Shown here one piece after another: positions 11,382-22,876 of a DNA stretch of 64,000 nucleotides. The stretch lies in NCBI GenBank assembly GCA_030077755.1, contig JAQJZZ010000017.1, positions 2,170,001 to 2,234,000 of the forward strand, in the 5' to 3' direction. Source of the DNA: Filosporella fistucella. Lineage: Eukaryota; Ascomycota; Leotiomycetes; Helotiales. Below the pieces are notes generated by a model. That model was given only the letters and a program-made list of their open reading frames with translations, made no database searches and was not told where the DNA came from. A program made the translations under genes and the position numbers. Every line of letters starts with the position of its first letter. Positions within the stretch are counted from its first letter, which is position 1.

Positions 11382-12364
11382 ATGCTCTTTCTGAAGCTCT
11401 TCCTCTGGTTTTGGTTGTGCCTAACTTGTTGTGCAATCCCTTTCGGCAACATGATGTCCGCACCTAGGAGACTCGACACGAGAGAGGAAGTACCGTGCAA
11501 TTCTCTTTCGGCAGCGGCGTACCATGTAAGTAGTTATCCTTGTAGGAAAATATAAGACCGCTTGCAACAGCTATCTAACATTACTGCAGGAGCATTTCAA
11601 TTGCATCAAAAAGTCACACCTTGACATAAATGGCGATTGTGATGGCAAACTGTCAGACCCAGACAAAACCGGGGTCTGCGCCGCATACTGTGAGATAAAG
11701 GTCACCTTCATATATGGACAAGAAACTCCCTACGATGAGTCTTTGTGCCAATCCGGCGATTGTGAATTGCAGGTCGGCACGACTGTAACCTATACTACGA
11801 CATGGGAGATCAACATGAATGTTGCTCTCGAGGTAGGCAAGGGAGCGCTAACCAGCGCCTTCAATGCTGGAGCGAGTTACAGCTTCAGCAAGTCTCTTGG
11901 GTTTTCGGTCCTGCAAGTTCGCACCTACCCCCTTGCAGAGGGAGAATGTGGGTACTGGACTTGGGTACCAGTCCTTGTGGTGTAAGTTGTCAATAAATAT
12001 GTTCCAATCGAGACGCATACTGAGCAGCCACAGATCATGCGGAACTTTGACTACAGCACCAGTACAGTCATCTCCTGATGTCTTCGGCGGATTTCCAACC
12101 TGTAACACCGCCTCTAAAAAGAGTATTGGGAATTGGTGCAACACTACGCCCACTTATACAAACGACGGGAAGGCAGCTGGAGTGAGTTTTTTCGTTCTCA
12201 AAAGCTGTGCTCCGAATGGTGGTATTCTTTGGGACCATCCAAAATTGAATCCCATCTATAAAATCCCAGGTGTTTCTACTGCACCAGACGCACCCAAATC
12301 AGTTGTTGAGGAGGTTCTTGCTGATATTTTCGATAAATGGGCAAAAGAACATCATCTCAAATAA
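11382..12364 (+). CDS. uncharacterised secreted protein, 288 aa
   Basis: Exons 11382-11525, 11590-11981 and 12034-12364, with introns of 64 nt (GTAAGT..CTGCAG, CTAAC branch) and 52 nt (GTAAGT..CACAG). The first exon gives a strong signal peptide (LFLKLFLWFWLCLTCC) and a likely Arg-rich propeptide end (PRRLDTREE). The mature part has about eight cysteines, a Thr-rich strand region (TTVTYTTTWEINMNV), a small-residue segment (GASYSFSKSLG) and the motif CGYWTWVP followed by SCGTLT. Similar uncharacterised secreted proteins occur in other ascomycetes as far as I recall. The alternating polar/hydrophobic strand next to a Gly/Ser segment is reminiscent of beta-rich membrane-active proteins, but that is a guess; no function is assigned. 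The correct start depends on the first exon. Confidence 0.78.
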
Positions 12365-12887
12365 TGTATCATGGTACAGCTATTGGGGAAATCGTTAGAG
12401 TCGGCCGAGGAGCATAGCTCGGAGAGGTGCACTGGGAGGGAGAGGCATAGCCTAAGGGACAGCCTAGAACGCCAGCCTGGAGGGATAAGGCACCAACTTA
12501 TCCATGTCAATGTGGCTTGATAGGACAAAGAACGTTTCCATTAGTTTTTTGTCACAATTTTTACCACTGAAACTTTCATAAAATTGTTTGTTCATGAGGG
12601 GGAACTCGATTCAGTCTTTTCAGTCATTTCAAACATGTACTAAGAGAGGCAATGCAAAATAGCCCTGCGAAATCAACATATTATGAGCAAGGGATGTTTT
12701 ATCTTCTACGCAATAAGCTTGTGCAAGACTTGCATATACATCACCTATTCTACCGCTGATTATATCAAAACCAGATGTTTAGAATAATGCCTATTTCCAG
12801 ATAATTTTCAGACGTGCTCTTTTATATTCGTAAATATAGGATGCCGAAAATGCCCGAGAACACTGGAGAGACTTTATAAAACAATAA
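12365..12887. other. intergenic, no gene seen
   Basis: About 520 bases, AT rich toward its end. It may contain a 5' exon of the fragment that follows, but no start codon and donor pair could be chosen with confidence. Confidence 0.3.
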
Positions 12888-13505
12888 TTAGGCATATTTC
12901 TTGCAGACATCGCAAAAAGCTCCAAGCAGAACCACTATGATGGTGATTTTGACATCAAGTACGCCTTCTTCAAAAAAGAAGACAGCTTCAAAATTGTACC
13001 CTGCCCGGAAAGCGTCTTCTCTCCCAGCAAATATAGTAATCTTGTTGACGAAGCATCCGAGATTCACTTTACCAACTTGACAGCAAGATTTGGAACAGCT
13101 TTCCACGAGTCCAAGTACAATGCTGTCATTGGCCACGGGGTACATAGCATAAAGACGCTGACTATCGATGAAAGAACTTCGGTATGGGAGCTTATCATGT
13201 CCCATCCATATTACATCTCACTTCTTGACGATGAGGGCAAGAAGGAGGTCATTAAAAAGGCCGTCAAATTTTTTAACGTTAGATTCACTATCTACGTTCA
13301 TCTGGCCGTGACCGGCAACCTTGAATGCAGGCCACGAGCTCATAAGGCCGATTCCGAGAAGGTCTTGGAACTCCCAGACGAGCACCAGTGGGCCCAGCCA
13401 ATGGGCTCCTGGCGCGAAGCTGTGGAGTTTCAAGGCCTGAAAAAGGATGACGCCGAGCTGGACAAGAGAAATCTCGCAGCTCTGAAGAAGCCGCTAGGAC
13501 TTTAA
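12888..13505 (+). pseudogene. orphan coding exon or 5'-truncated gene fragment
   Basis: An open frame from 12888 to the TAA at 13505 reads like real protein (for example FHESKYNAVIGHG, SHPYYISLLDDEGKKEV, RFTIYVHLAVTGNLEC) for about 200 residues. It has no ATG near its beginning; the first in-frame ATG is near 13197. It opens just after a TAA at 12885, and a good acceptor (TTTCTTGCAG, ending 12906) precedes DIAKSSKQ. So it is either the last exon of a gene whose earlier exons I could not find in 12.4-12.9 kb, or a fragment that has lost them. Charged, lysine-rich C-terminus, no family recognised. Confidence 0.45.
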
Positions 13506-13841
13506 ACCTAGCAAGATAATTTTGTTTAGGTTTTCTGGGTGTTTTTGTTGGGGGTTCTACCCCTGCGGGTGGAACCTTGGTCGTTTGGAGGATTTCTCCC
13601 CTCCAAAAATGGAGAAGTGATGTGTTAGTATTGTAATTTTAGAAAAAAATCAGATATCGAGTTTTTCCTTAACACCAATGTCCTTGCCCCAAAATTTCTA
13701 CGAAAATTTACAGTTATCCCTTGTCTGATCTGATCAATAGGTAGTACAATTACCCTGCTAAGCGTCTCGAGCATCGACTTCGCGCTCGACTCCCTTGCTT
13801 AACTTACACATTACACCTGTTTACAATAGATATTCAAATCA
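13506..13841. other. AT-rich spacer leading into a minisatellite
   Basis: No gene. The last 50 bases (from about 13795) are a diverged partial copy of the repeat unit that begins at 13842. Confidence 0.4.
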
Positions 13842-14173
13842 CAAACAATATACAAATGAAGAAACCTCTAAAACTTGTCAAGCTTTGAGTGACTACTGAA
13901 TCCTTTGCTAAGGTTGTGTATTACAACTCGATATATAATATATTCGAAGTACAAACAATATTCCATGGGAAAGAGCTTCAAGTCTTGTCGAACATTGGGC
14001 TCCTACCTGATCACCCTGCCAGATTTGTATATTTTAGCAATGCATAATCGAGATTCAAAGTACAAAGAATATTCTGTAGGAAAAAGCTTCAAGCCTTGTC
14101 GAATGTTGACTTCCTACCTGATCGCCTTACCAGATTTGGATGTTTCAGCAATGCATAATTAGTTTTTAAAGTA
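13842..14173. repeat. tandem minisatellite, period 110-111 bp, three copies plus partial
   Basis: Units begin at 13842, 13952 and 14063, and a truncated one at 14174. Each starts CAAA(C/G)AATAT and ends near CGAAGTA/CAAAGTA. The second and third copies are close to each other (shared blocks AAGCTTCAAG-like, TCCTACCTGATC, CCAGATTTG, GCAATGCATAAT), the first is more diverged. Because 111 is a multiple of three, the array holds an open frame (13905-14162) with a 37-residue repeated peptide (SKYK-YS-GKSFK-CR). I take that frame as a consequence of the period, not as a gene. Confidence 0.85.
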
Positions 14174-14300
14174 CAAAAAACATGCCATCATTAAAAGCTC
14201 TATCCTTTATTGGATATTCAAACAATTTTCATTCATCATCAATCTACAACACAAATCCCAACCCTCAAATCCCCAACCACCAACTCTTCTCTAACCTCCC

Positions 14301-14659
14301 TTAAAATCCCTGCTTCGCAACCTGCGCCTTAGCAGCAGCCAAAGTCGCCGCCGCTTTCGGATCCACAAATCCACATCCATTCTTCCCATTCTGAAACTGT
14401 GCTGCCTCAGCAGAGCAAACTCCTACGCCACTTGCATCTGCGCAGCATCCGGAACCACAATCGGCATTAGCGATACAGCCACCTGTAATGAATTGTGCGC
14501 CGGCGCCGTTGCCGACCTTAGAGGCACCGGCGTTGTTGGGTGTGATGGCGAAGATGGGGAGGGCGCCTAGGATGGATTGTGAGTTTATGGTTAGGCTTGA
14601 AGGGACGAGGGAGGAGACTTACAAGCCAGGAAGAGAGAGAGAGTTGTGAAGCGGACCAT
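14301..14659 (-). CDS. BAS2-like small secreted cysteine-rich protein
   Basis: Coding order 14659-14623 and 14566-14301, with a 56-nt intron (GTAAGT..CCTAG), giving 100 residues. The signal peptide is MVRFTTLSLFLACALPIFA. The mature protein is about 80 residues with NAGASKVGNGAGAQFITGGC, then C-x5-C-x3-CC, a GVGVC segment, KNGCGFVDP and an alanine-rich tail. This matches what I know of biotrophy-associated secreted protein 2 of Magnaporthe and its wide family in plant-associated ascomycetes, including the leading MVRF and the QFITG motif. Role in those fungi is as a secreted protein expressed in planta; molecular function unknown. It is intron-split and short, which makes it easy to miss. Confidence 0.82.
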
Positions 14660-15822
14660 TTTGATGAATTTTATATTCTTTCTTTTGCGTTGTAATTTTC
14701 GTGTCACGTTCTTTTCTTCGCTCAGGGTATCGAATGCGTATTAAATAGATAAATCTCAAATAGTAAAACTACAGACACCGGGTCGTAGAAAGAATATATA
14801 TATATGAATAGAAATGCGAAGGAAGTGAGTGAATGAATAATGAGAACAAACTCGAGGAAGGAGAAAGAGATTTATATCTCCCTTCCATACCCGCATTACA
14901 TGATAGAATACAAGGTTCGCTACCATAAATCGTTCATCCCATGTAACATCTCCGTCTCACATCTTAACCGAGCCGTCAAAGTGACAGCTTCGCTCCCCTC
15001 CGGCTATACAACTAGTTCATCGCATTACAATCCATGCAATGTGTCATCTGAATCATGTTCTTGGTCTCTCATGCAATAAACAAGCGGTTATGATGTCAGA
15101 TTTCTGGCGCGGTGGTTGGTGGTGCTGAAATTGGGGTTTGAGGCGTTTGATCTGCTTTTGAGGCGCTGGGCAGGGAGGCGAGAATGGTGGGGCCGGGACG
15201 ACGGCTCCAGGTTTTGCAGCGTGCCGGGGATGAGGTGAGATGGTGGCTTGGAGATGAATGATATATAATATGTAGACTTTATGAATCTTCAGGATACTCA
15301 AATCAAATTAGACCGAAAACTCAACCCCATTTCGATTTTCTCATGCAACGTCTAGATTCCATACCTGAAGCCTACCTATAACTCTTTTTACACCTCCATT
15401 CCTTCTTTTCAAAATCATCGAGGCTATTTTATTCCAGAAAATACAAGTACCCCCATAAAATAATCCCAATCTTGGAAGAAAACAAGTGCGACATTATCTG
15501 CAACAAACAAGACAAACTTTATTCGTGATTTGCAGGCAATTATTAAGTCGTCGGAACACAAGAACCGGAACGTGACCATAGAAATGAAAGTTCGGTAGCG
15601 AGGCTGTGCGCCGCTTGGGTGAGACGACTTGGGGTTTGAATCGGATGGGAGGGGTTTTATGTTACGCTACGCTTGAGGGAGTGGTATTTGCTCAGCAGAG
15701 GTGGATGAATTGATCATTGGAAGATAGGATGATTTGTTCATTGAATCACCCGCAAGTTTCTGGAAGAATTGACGTTGTGATTATGGATTACTTTTATGCT
15801 ATATACTACAGAGTAGGAGGAA
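14660..15822. other. intergenic, promoter of the BAS2-like gene and flanking spacer
   Basis: About 1.2 kb. A TA-rich stretch (reverse-strand TATTTAATA near 14739-14747) lies about 80 bases before the BAS2-like start. Frames at 14840-15079 and 15053-15301 lack any recognisable feature. No RNA gene or mobile element seen. Confidence 0.4.
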
Positions 15823-17084
15823 TCATGCGGCGCTTGTAGTAGGCGCGGTTGCACATGTAGAGATGGTGCTCCACGGTAACTCAGTGACGGTGGGAGGTGT
15901 CCCTTTGATGATCTCTGCTTTGACCAGGACTGGAATGACGGCGCCGGTGCTGAGGGAGAAGACGCGGTGGCCAAGAACTGATTTATTCATTAGAACGAGT
16001 CCATATCTCGAATCATCAATGCAGAGGGGACGAGAACAAATGGAGAGGAGAAGATTAGAGAAAGTGAAAAAAGAAAACAAACCTCTCAACAACGAAGCAA
16101 TTTCCCCCGAATGACTCGTCACAGAAATATAAGTCGAATCATCACTCCCAAACACATCATCCAGAACCTTCTTACTCCTGATATCCTGATCCTCTTTCAC
16201 CTCTGCCAAATTTGCTCTCCACAACAAATCTTGCTCCGAGAAACCAGCTTCAATCTTATAACCCGGGAAACTGGTCTGTATATACGTTTTATTTCCTCTT
16301 CTGTCACATGTATGACCAGAGATACCTTCTCTGAAAAACTCTTTAACGGTGGGGATGAATGGTTTTCTGGGAGTGAGAGGGAGAGAAGCGAATGTGAGAT
16401 TGGCGGTTTGGAGACATCTTGTTAGAGGCGAGCTGTAATATGTTTCTGGAAGTGGGATCTTTTGCAATTTTATTCTGGATGCCCAGAAGGAGGCGGCTTT
16501 GAGGGCTTGAGCGACGCCATTGGGAGTTATACGTGCGTCGGCCCAGGTGGATGTGCCATTGCCGTCGAGGAGAGACCAGTAGCACTATTCTGATTAGTTT
16601 TTGGACTTTGAAATAAATCGAAGGGAGACATACGTTCCAAGCAGGGGTTCCGTAGTATGATTCTGCTACGTTATGGTATCCTTCTCCATGACGGCCGAGA
16701 TACAAAACTTTGTACTGGATGAATCGGCCACTACCACGATTGAGACGCCATACATAGTGTTCGAATTTTTGCCACTGGGTGTACGATGTCGGGACCTCGC
16801 TATCAGTTGGATAAGTCCTGTTCAGGAGACCAAAGTTGGTGAGAGTCTGATGTGTTAGTCTTCTATTATTGCTGTAGAATTAGATGACTTACATAGTCAA
16901 ATCCACTTGCAACAGTAGCCGGGTCATCTTGAGCAAAGAATCCAGTGAGGGTTGTATAGTTCGTCCATTCTGAATTATAATGTCTGGGCAATACAGCAGC
17001 AAACGTGGGTTGTGGAGCCGCAATGGCAATTGCCTGGCACGTGACGGCCAAAGAGCCGATGGAAAAGAGAGTTTGGAGCTGCAT
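15823..17084 (-). CDS. secreted histidine phosphatase (phosphoglycerate mutase-like)
   Basis: Coding order 17084-16893, 16846-16634, 16584-16083 and 15977-15823; introns of 46, 49 and 105 nt; 353 residues. The N-terminus is a signal peptide (LFSIGSLAVTCQAIA). The catalytic RHG motif appears as LYLGRHGEGYHN near residue 115-125, with the acid-loop and second histidine segments SSPLTRCLQTA and SVTSHSGEIASLLR. These are the two phosphohistidine-site histidines of the superfamily. Last residues (HRVFSLSTGAVIPVLVK) match the usual terminal strand. Probably an extracellular or wall-associated phosphomonoesterase; substrate unknown. An ATG six codons upstream (17102) is an alternative start with little effect on secretion. 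Confidence 0.9.
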
Positions 17085-18900
17085 AATGATGAATGTTTCC
17101 AATTAGCTTAGAGAAACATCATGAGACGGGAATATGTGATGCTTTTATGTTTCAGGATGACTGAGAGAGCGGGTCTCATTTATTGACCTTGAAATGGAGT
17201 TGGAGGTTCTGTCCTATTGTTATGGCACGTGGTGAGGAGTGAAATTGCTTTCTCCACCTTCCTGATTGGGTGAGGTTTCTGGTCATGTGATATTAATGTC
17301 TTGGCGACAAAAGGGTTCTCATTTTCTTTTCTCTTTCTTCATTTCTTCATATATCACCTTTCTTCTGCTCTCTCTTACCTCAATCATAGACAAAAGTTTT
17401 TTTATAAAGCAAACGCTTTGTAAGATCGATTGGACTTTCAATTATTTCAATAGCTTAAGCTGAGTTGTGTCTCAAATGCTTGGCATATGCCGTTGTGGCG
17501 TTGCTTGATCTGGGTAGACCTCCGCAAGCTGCAAGGTACTCCGAAGAGGCACAAATGATGCAATGTGCATTGAAATCTGCACATCAAATGCCTCGAAGGG
17601 ACATTTTCCAGTTTTTGCATTTCGCGTTTTGATCCTCGATTATCTATTTTCTGCTATGATCCTCGGTGGTGACTGATTGACGATCAATCGGAAAAGCTGT
17701 TCAAATGGTTCAGTTTTACAATTCCGTCAGTAGTACGAATTAAATGCTGCAGAATAGAGCAATCAATGCGCGACAGATCCAATCAACTCGATATTGTGTC
17801 AACATCAAAGTGCCGAAGTGGCATTATGATGTAGGGAACGAGCGAACTGCAACAACATTGACAAGAGTTGTGATACAGTTGGGTGCTATGGAAGAAGGAA
17901 AAGGGGTACATACATGAGATGAGAGTCATTGAATCCACTGCCTTTTCAAGCGATTCATCTGGAATTTGAATCAAATCGTTTCTTTGCTTGTTCATGATGA
18001 CTTTGTTCTCTCTACATCGTTTGCCTGAGCTTGTAAAGGAATAGTCCACAAAACAAAATAGTTTCCTGTCTACGGTTCAAGTTTTGTATTCACGTCTGAC
18101 ATTCAATCTTGCATAGAGAGGACTCAGTCACTTGACCAGTTTTCGATGCATTTCTAAGACACAAGGTAGTGCACACAAGGTAGCCCACTCCAACACTTCT
18201 GTCTTATAACACAGTTCCACATAAGCACATGACCATTTCTACACATCAAAACACAATGTAGCACATGCCAACCATTTTGACTTGAATTAGGAGGTAATCA
18301 TAAGCATACACAATACAACTGTACTCTGCACGCTTCGACTGATACTGCAAATCAACGATAAACATATGACTTGCTAGTAGCAAGTTGCAAAGTCAAAAAG
18401 AACCAAACTCATGAATTTATTTCTCATCGGCTACAATTGCCAATTACCCCTCATTTCACGTGATTTGCATCATCTTACCTATACGTAAACGCGTGGTATG
18501 TTTCAACAGCCCCCTTGTTGACTTTCGACGCGAATAGTAGCAAAAGTCCCTGCACAGCTGAAATCCAACAAGTCAACACACGAGGCTGCCAACTTTCAAA
18601 ACCCACCGCCTCTTGGCACGCATCTGATTGGCTATCAACCGACCTCTCTTATCTGTCACTCAAGCTTGTTTGCTTTTCGCTTCGAACTGCGTTGCACATT
18701 GGGTAGCTGCCGGTCTTGGCTCTTGGCTTTCATGCACCTCAACCCACATCAACTGAACCCCGCCTCGACAACCACCAGCTCACACATGCCACATCCCACA
18801 ACCTGATTTCTACAAACTCACTCGATCTCTCACCGTTTCTACTTGTTTTGCTTGACGAAAGAATCGAATACAACCTCATATTTGAATACAATACACAATC
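17085..18900. other. long intergenic region between two divergent genes
   Basis: About 1.8 kb with no frame worth calling. It has scattered simple motifs (GTAGCACACAAGGTAGCCCAC-like near 18165-18190) and a CT-rich leader directly before the het-C ATG. It must hold the promoters of both the phosphatase and het-C. Confidence 0.4.
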
Positions 18901-21900
18901 ATGGCAATGTCTACAAACACCTCGCTGTGGCTGGCGCTCAGCGTGGTGCTTTTATTCATAGCTACCCCTGCTGCAGCTTTCGGAGCTGGTGATGTCCTTG
19001 ATGTTGCAAAAGTAAGCTTCAAATCTCTTTCCTTGGATCTGCTAACATCTTCTTTAGATCGAAGGTCTCAACTATCGTCATGGAGATATCGAAAACACTT
19101 TGTTGGAGTTGATCATCGCAGCCGGAGGTCGCACTAAGTTCGAGAAGATGGATGTCAAGAGAGTATACTTTGGTAACTGGCTTCGTGATTATTCTCAAGC
19201 TATTGATGTTGGTGGATTGAAGCAACTTCCTGCTGAAACCATCCGCATTCTTCTATGGGCTCTATCATTCCTCACCTTTGGCTATGCCACTGGAGAATTT
19301 GAAGTCACAGCTGATAGACTTGGTTGCTACCGCCCTGAGGAGCACATTGACAACCCAAAGGTAAGATGGTACCGAGGCTCGGTTTAGAACTGAAGTTGAT
19401 GATTGCAGGATTACGCCGACAACGAGGATGCTCGTCAATTCGACCAACGTCTTCGAGCACCTGTTGATGAAGGAAAAGAATTGGCCATTGACCCTGGAAC
19501 TGGATTGAAGGTCTACATCGCTTCTGAGAACGCTGGATGTGACACTTCCGCAGGACTGGTTCGCAAACTTTTTGAGAAGAGTATTGAGTTGGGCCGTAGA
19601 TACAATGAGTCGAATAACAAGGATGATTTCTATGAGGCTCTCCGTCTCCTGGGAACTGGTCTACATTGCTTAGAGGGTAAGTGCTAACCATTCGATCAAG
19701 TATCAATTACTGACTATAATAGATTTTTCCGCCCACTCCAACTACACCGAACTTGCTCTCCGTGAACTCGGCATTGATGCCTTCCCCCACGTTGGAAAGC
19801 AAACCGAAGTCGATGTTAATGGAAAAAAGATCTTCCCTCTCGTAACTGGTACCTTTGGCATGACCGATTTCCTTCACTCGCTTGTGGGAGAATTGGGAGA
19901 TAAAGTTGCACAATCAGAGGTCGAGGAGATGGAATCCAAGCTCAACAACGCTTTTGAGGAGTCGGAGAATAATGACCAAGTCTCGGTTCTCAAGGAGATT
20001 CTTGATAAAGTTCCTTGGGATATGCTTGGGGGCGACAACAAGCCAGATCCAGCAAAGGCAGATGAGCTCAAGGCACAGGCTGCAGCTAAGGCTGAGGAGG
20101 CCAAGCAAAATCCTCTCGATCCAAATGCCACCCTCGGAGGTGTCAACATTGAGGAGGCTAAACAAACTGCTCAACAAACCTTGAAGGATATGTATCCAAT
20201 CCTTGAATGGCATGACCAAGTAATGAAGGGGTGATTAATCTTTCCTTCGTTCTCTTTTTTTCTTTTGGATTCGCTGCCAAGCGTGTGCTATCAGCTTTTA
20301 AGCTGCGAATCTGCTTGCCTGGTAAAATCTCGGCCGAAATCAATGCTAATCCGTCGCAGTGTCTCCGAGGTTATCTCCAAGGTCCCAGGTCTTGATGATC
20401 TCCTTGAGAATATGTCCGGAGCTCTTCAAATCTTCATCTTCTCCCTCTTGGCACCATACATCAAGCCAATCATCGCACAAGCTCGTATCGAATTGAAGTC
20501 CTCCTCCCAGGGTGTCTTGAAGTCCAGTGAGAAGGGACAATACGAAGTTTTCGAGAATGAGACATGTTCTGACCCAACTCACTCTATGCTATCCAAGGAT
20601 CACTTCTCCAATGTTTTGAATCCTATTGCAGGAAAGGTTGCTTGTGCTACCGTTCGCTTTGTGGTCCCTCAGATCGTGGAGTCGTGGAGTGACGGAGGCA
20701 AGGATGTTCGTCAGACAATTGACAACATCCTTCAAGTCTTCCATCACCCTGCTCTCCGTGACGAAAACAAGGAGGGACAGAAGGCTATGTTCGAGACTGT
20801 CAAGGAATGGTATGAGAGCAAGGATGATTCTGAGAAGGAAAAGCTCCAGAAGATCTTGTCCTTTGACGGAGTTAAGGCCGGTGATAACCACGAGGGTGAG
20901 GGTGCTGAAGGTGGACATTCTCATTCCCACGGCGCAATGCCGAAGAAGAAGAAGGATGATGGACTTGTTCCTTCCGCCCAGGAAGGTGCTTCCCTCATTT
21001 CTGATCTCACTGGTGGACTTGCAGGTATGGTTATGCAAGAGACTGGATTGGGTGACACTCTCGGTCTTTCAGGTAACAAGGGTCGTCAACAACAAGGTCG
21101 TCGAAACGATGAGAGCTCCTCATATGGCGGCGGTTCATCTTACGAACAACCCAGTCGCCGAACCGAACAAACCTCATATGGAGGCAACAACAACAACGAG
21201 AACTCATACGGTAGCTCCCGTCGCAACGACAATGAGGAAACCTCTTACAGCAGCGGTGGAAACTACGGTTCTTCAGGCCGCCAAGGGCAAAGTGGATATG
21301 GCTCTTCAGGCCGAGAAGAGACTTCCAGCTACGGCCGCCAAGAGCAAAGTGGCTACGGACGTAGTGAGGAGACAAGTTCTCGTCGTAATGAGTATGGATC
21401 CCGTCGAGATGATGAGGATAACACTTACTCCTCTTCTAGACGCAATGATGAAGAGACCTCTTATGGCAGCCGACGCAACAATGATGAGGAAGAGACATCG
21501 TATGGACGCAGCGAGCAGACCTCCAGGACTGGGTATGGTGGATCCCGTCGGAATGATGAGGATGACACTTACTCCTCTTCTAGACGCAATGACAACGAGT
21601 CTTCCTCTTATGGCCGCAGCGAGCAGTATGGTTCCCGTCGCAATGATGAGGATAACACTTACTCCTCTTCCAGACGCAATGACAATGAAGACAACGAATC
21701 CTCATCCTACGGCCGTGGCAATCAATCCTCTAGAAATGAGTATGGATATTCCCGCCAAGAAGAGGAAAATACTTACTCCTCCTCTAGACGCGATAATAAC
21801 GAGTCTTCTTCATATGGTAATAGTTCTCGCCGCAACAATAACGAGGAAGAGGAGTCTTCTTACGGACAATCTCAATCTTCTTATGGCAGAGGCGAGGAGG

Positions 21901-21971
21901 AAGGCAGTGGATATGGAAGACGTGGAAATAGGGGATATGGAGGGGATGAGAATGAGAACTCGGGATATTGA
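18901..21971 (+). CDS. het-C: Het-C heterokaryon incompatibility protein
   Basis: Exons 18901-19011, 19058-19360, 19409-19676, 19723-20230 and 20360-21971; introns of 46, 48, 46, 46 and 129... precisely four introns of 46, 48, 46 and 129 nt; 933 residues. The signal peptide is followed by the Het-C domain: FGAGDVLDVAKIEGLNYRHG, KRVYFGNWLRDYSQAID, TGLHCLEDFSAHSNYTE, and GLDDLLENMSGALQIFIFS. In Neurospora HET-C is secreted/plasma-membrane associated and allelic differences trigger cell death in fused hyphae. The stretch around residues 290-365, acidic then Ala/Lys rich (AQAAAKAEEAK), lies in roughly the same part of the protein as the Neurospora specificity segment and would be the place to look for polymorphism. 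From about residue 640 the tail is low complexity, rich in Ser, Arg, Asn, Tyr and Gly, with repeats of the type YGSRRNDE. Strong assignment. Confidence 0.96.
21090..21960 (+). repeat. coding repeats in the Het-C tail
   Basis: Imperfect repeats encode SSRRNDE/SSYGR-type units, for example CTTACTCCTCTTCTAGACGC recurring near 21424, 21568, 21660 and 21772. The repetition also keeps a 461-codon frame open in another register (20626-22011), which is not a gene. Copy number is likely to vary between strains. Confidence 0.8.
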
Positions 21972-22876
21972 AGTGACAAAAGCGTGCGTTGTGCGATGGG
22001 TATGGATTTGAGATACCATGATCGTAAGGCTGGTAATAGATATGAATGAATGAAGCAATCGAATGGATTATTCAAGAATTGACCCTCCTCATGTCATAGT
22101 GACTCGATCGCGACGAATATTGGTTCAACGGGGTATCAACTTTTGTTTCAAATAATGTTACACTTGGGCAATCTCTTCTTGTGTACTCCCAAATACCCAT
22201 AATGCTAATATATACACCCCTTCCTATCTCTACCTCTTCCTTACTAAAAGTTGGACACTCATTTTTCCTTTTCTTTTAGACGACCAATATCAAACCCAAG
22301 CACCTCTTTTTCGTAAATTAATATCACATGCGTCTCTCGATAATAAATAATAATCTTTCTATGCAATAATCTCTTCTTAAAAAAATGATAATGTTGAGGC
22401 AAAATAGCTGCTTATTCATTTTTTAATAATAGTCGATTGGGGAAAAAGTCTCGCTTAAAGAACTAATTTAATCAAATTTATACCAACGAGTATTCCTTAT
22501 ATTCAGTTTAGAAAAGCTGTACTTCTAAACAGGAGAGGAGACAAATCCCCCCCCCCCCCCCCCCCCCAAAAAACGAAATACAAAAATTCCTTAATTCAAA
22601 CTATCAAAACTCCTCCGCACCCTCAGAGAGGAATGCGGACTAGAAACCCCGAGTTCGGGATTTTATAGAAACGGGGCGACCCTTACCACCCCGCCAAGTT
22701 AACATTTCCAAGGCGGGGGTTGATGTGTGATTAGCTATTTGTGTATATACCACTTGAGTTGAGACCGCTCTTGGTTGCCTGAACATTTATATCCTTAAAA
22801 AGAGCAGGTTTCACTTTCTTCTACACAACTACATCTTACTAGACGAACCATCTCGCGCTTCGAGAAGAAGCAGAAC
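21972..22876. other. AT-rich intergenic region with a poly-C tract
   Basis: Follows het-C and precedes the 3' end of the methyltransferase gene. Apart from the C tract at 22547-22567 and a small GC-rich hairpin-like patch near 22640-22700 (ACCCCGAGTTCGGG), nothing is recognised. Confidence 0.45.
22547..22567 (+). repeat. homopolymer of 21 C followed by A
   Basis: An uninterrupted run of 21 cytosines between ACAAAT and AAAAAACG. Its length is prone to replication and sequencing error, so the exact count is uncertain. Confidence 0.85.

Noticed and set aside
13905..14162. 85-codon frame with a repeated 37-residue peptide
   Set aside because: The frame follows from the 111-bp period of a minisatellite; no signal, domain or promoter support.
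20626..22011. 461-codon frame overlapping het-C on the same strand
   Set aside because: Kept open by the repetitive codons of the Het-C tail; Met/Arg/Thr-rich composition and no independent start or splice support.
22621..22700. Possible structured RNA in a GC-rich patch
   Set aside because: Only a short weak inverted repeat; no tRNA-like boxes or other support.
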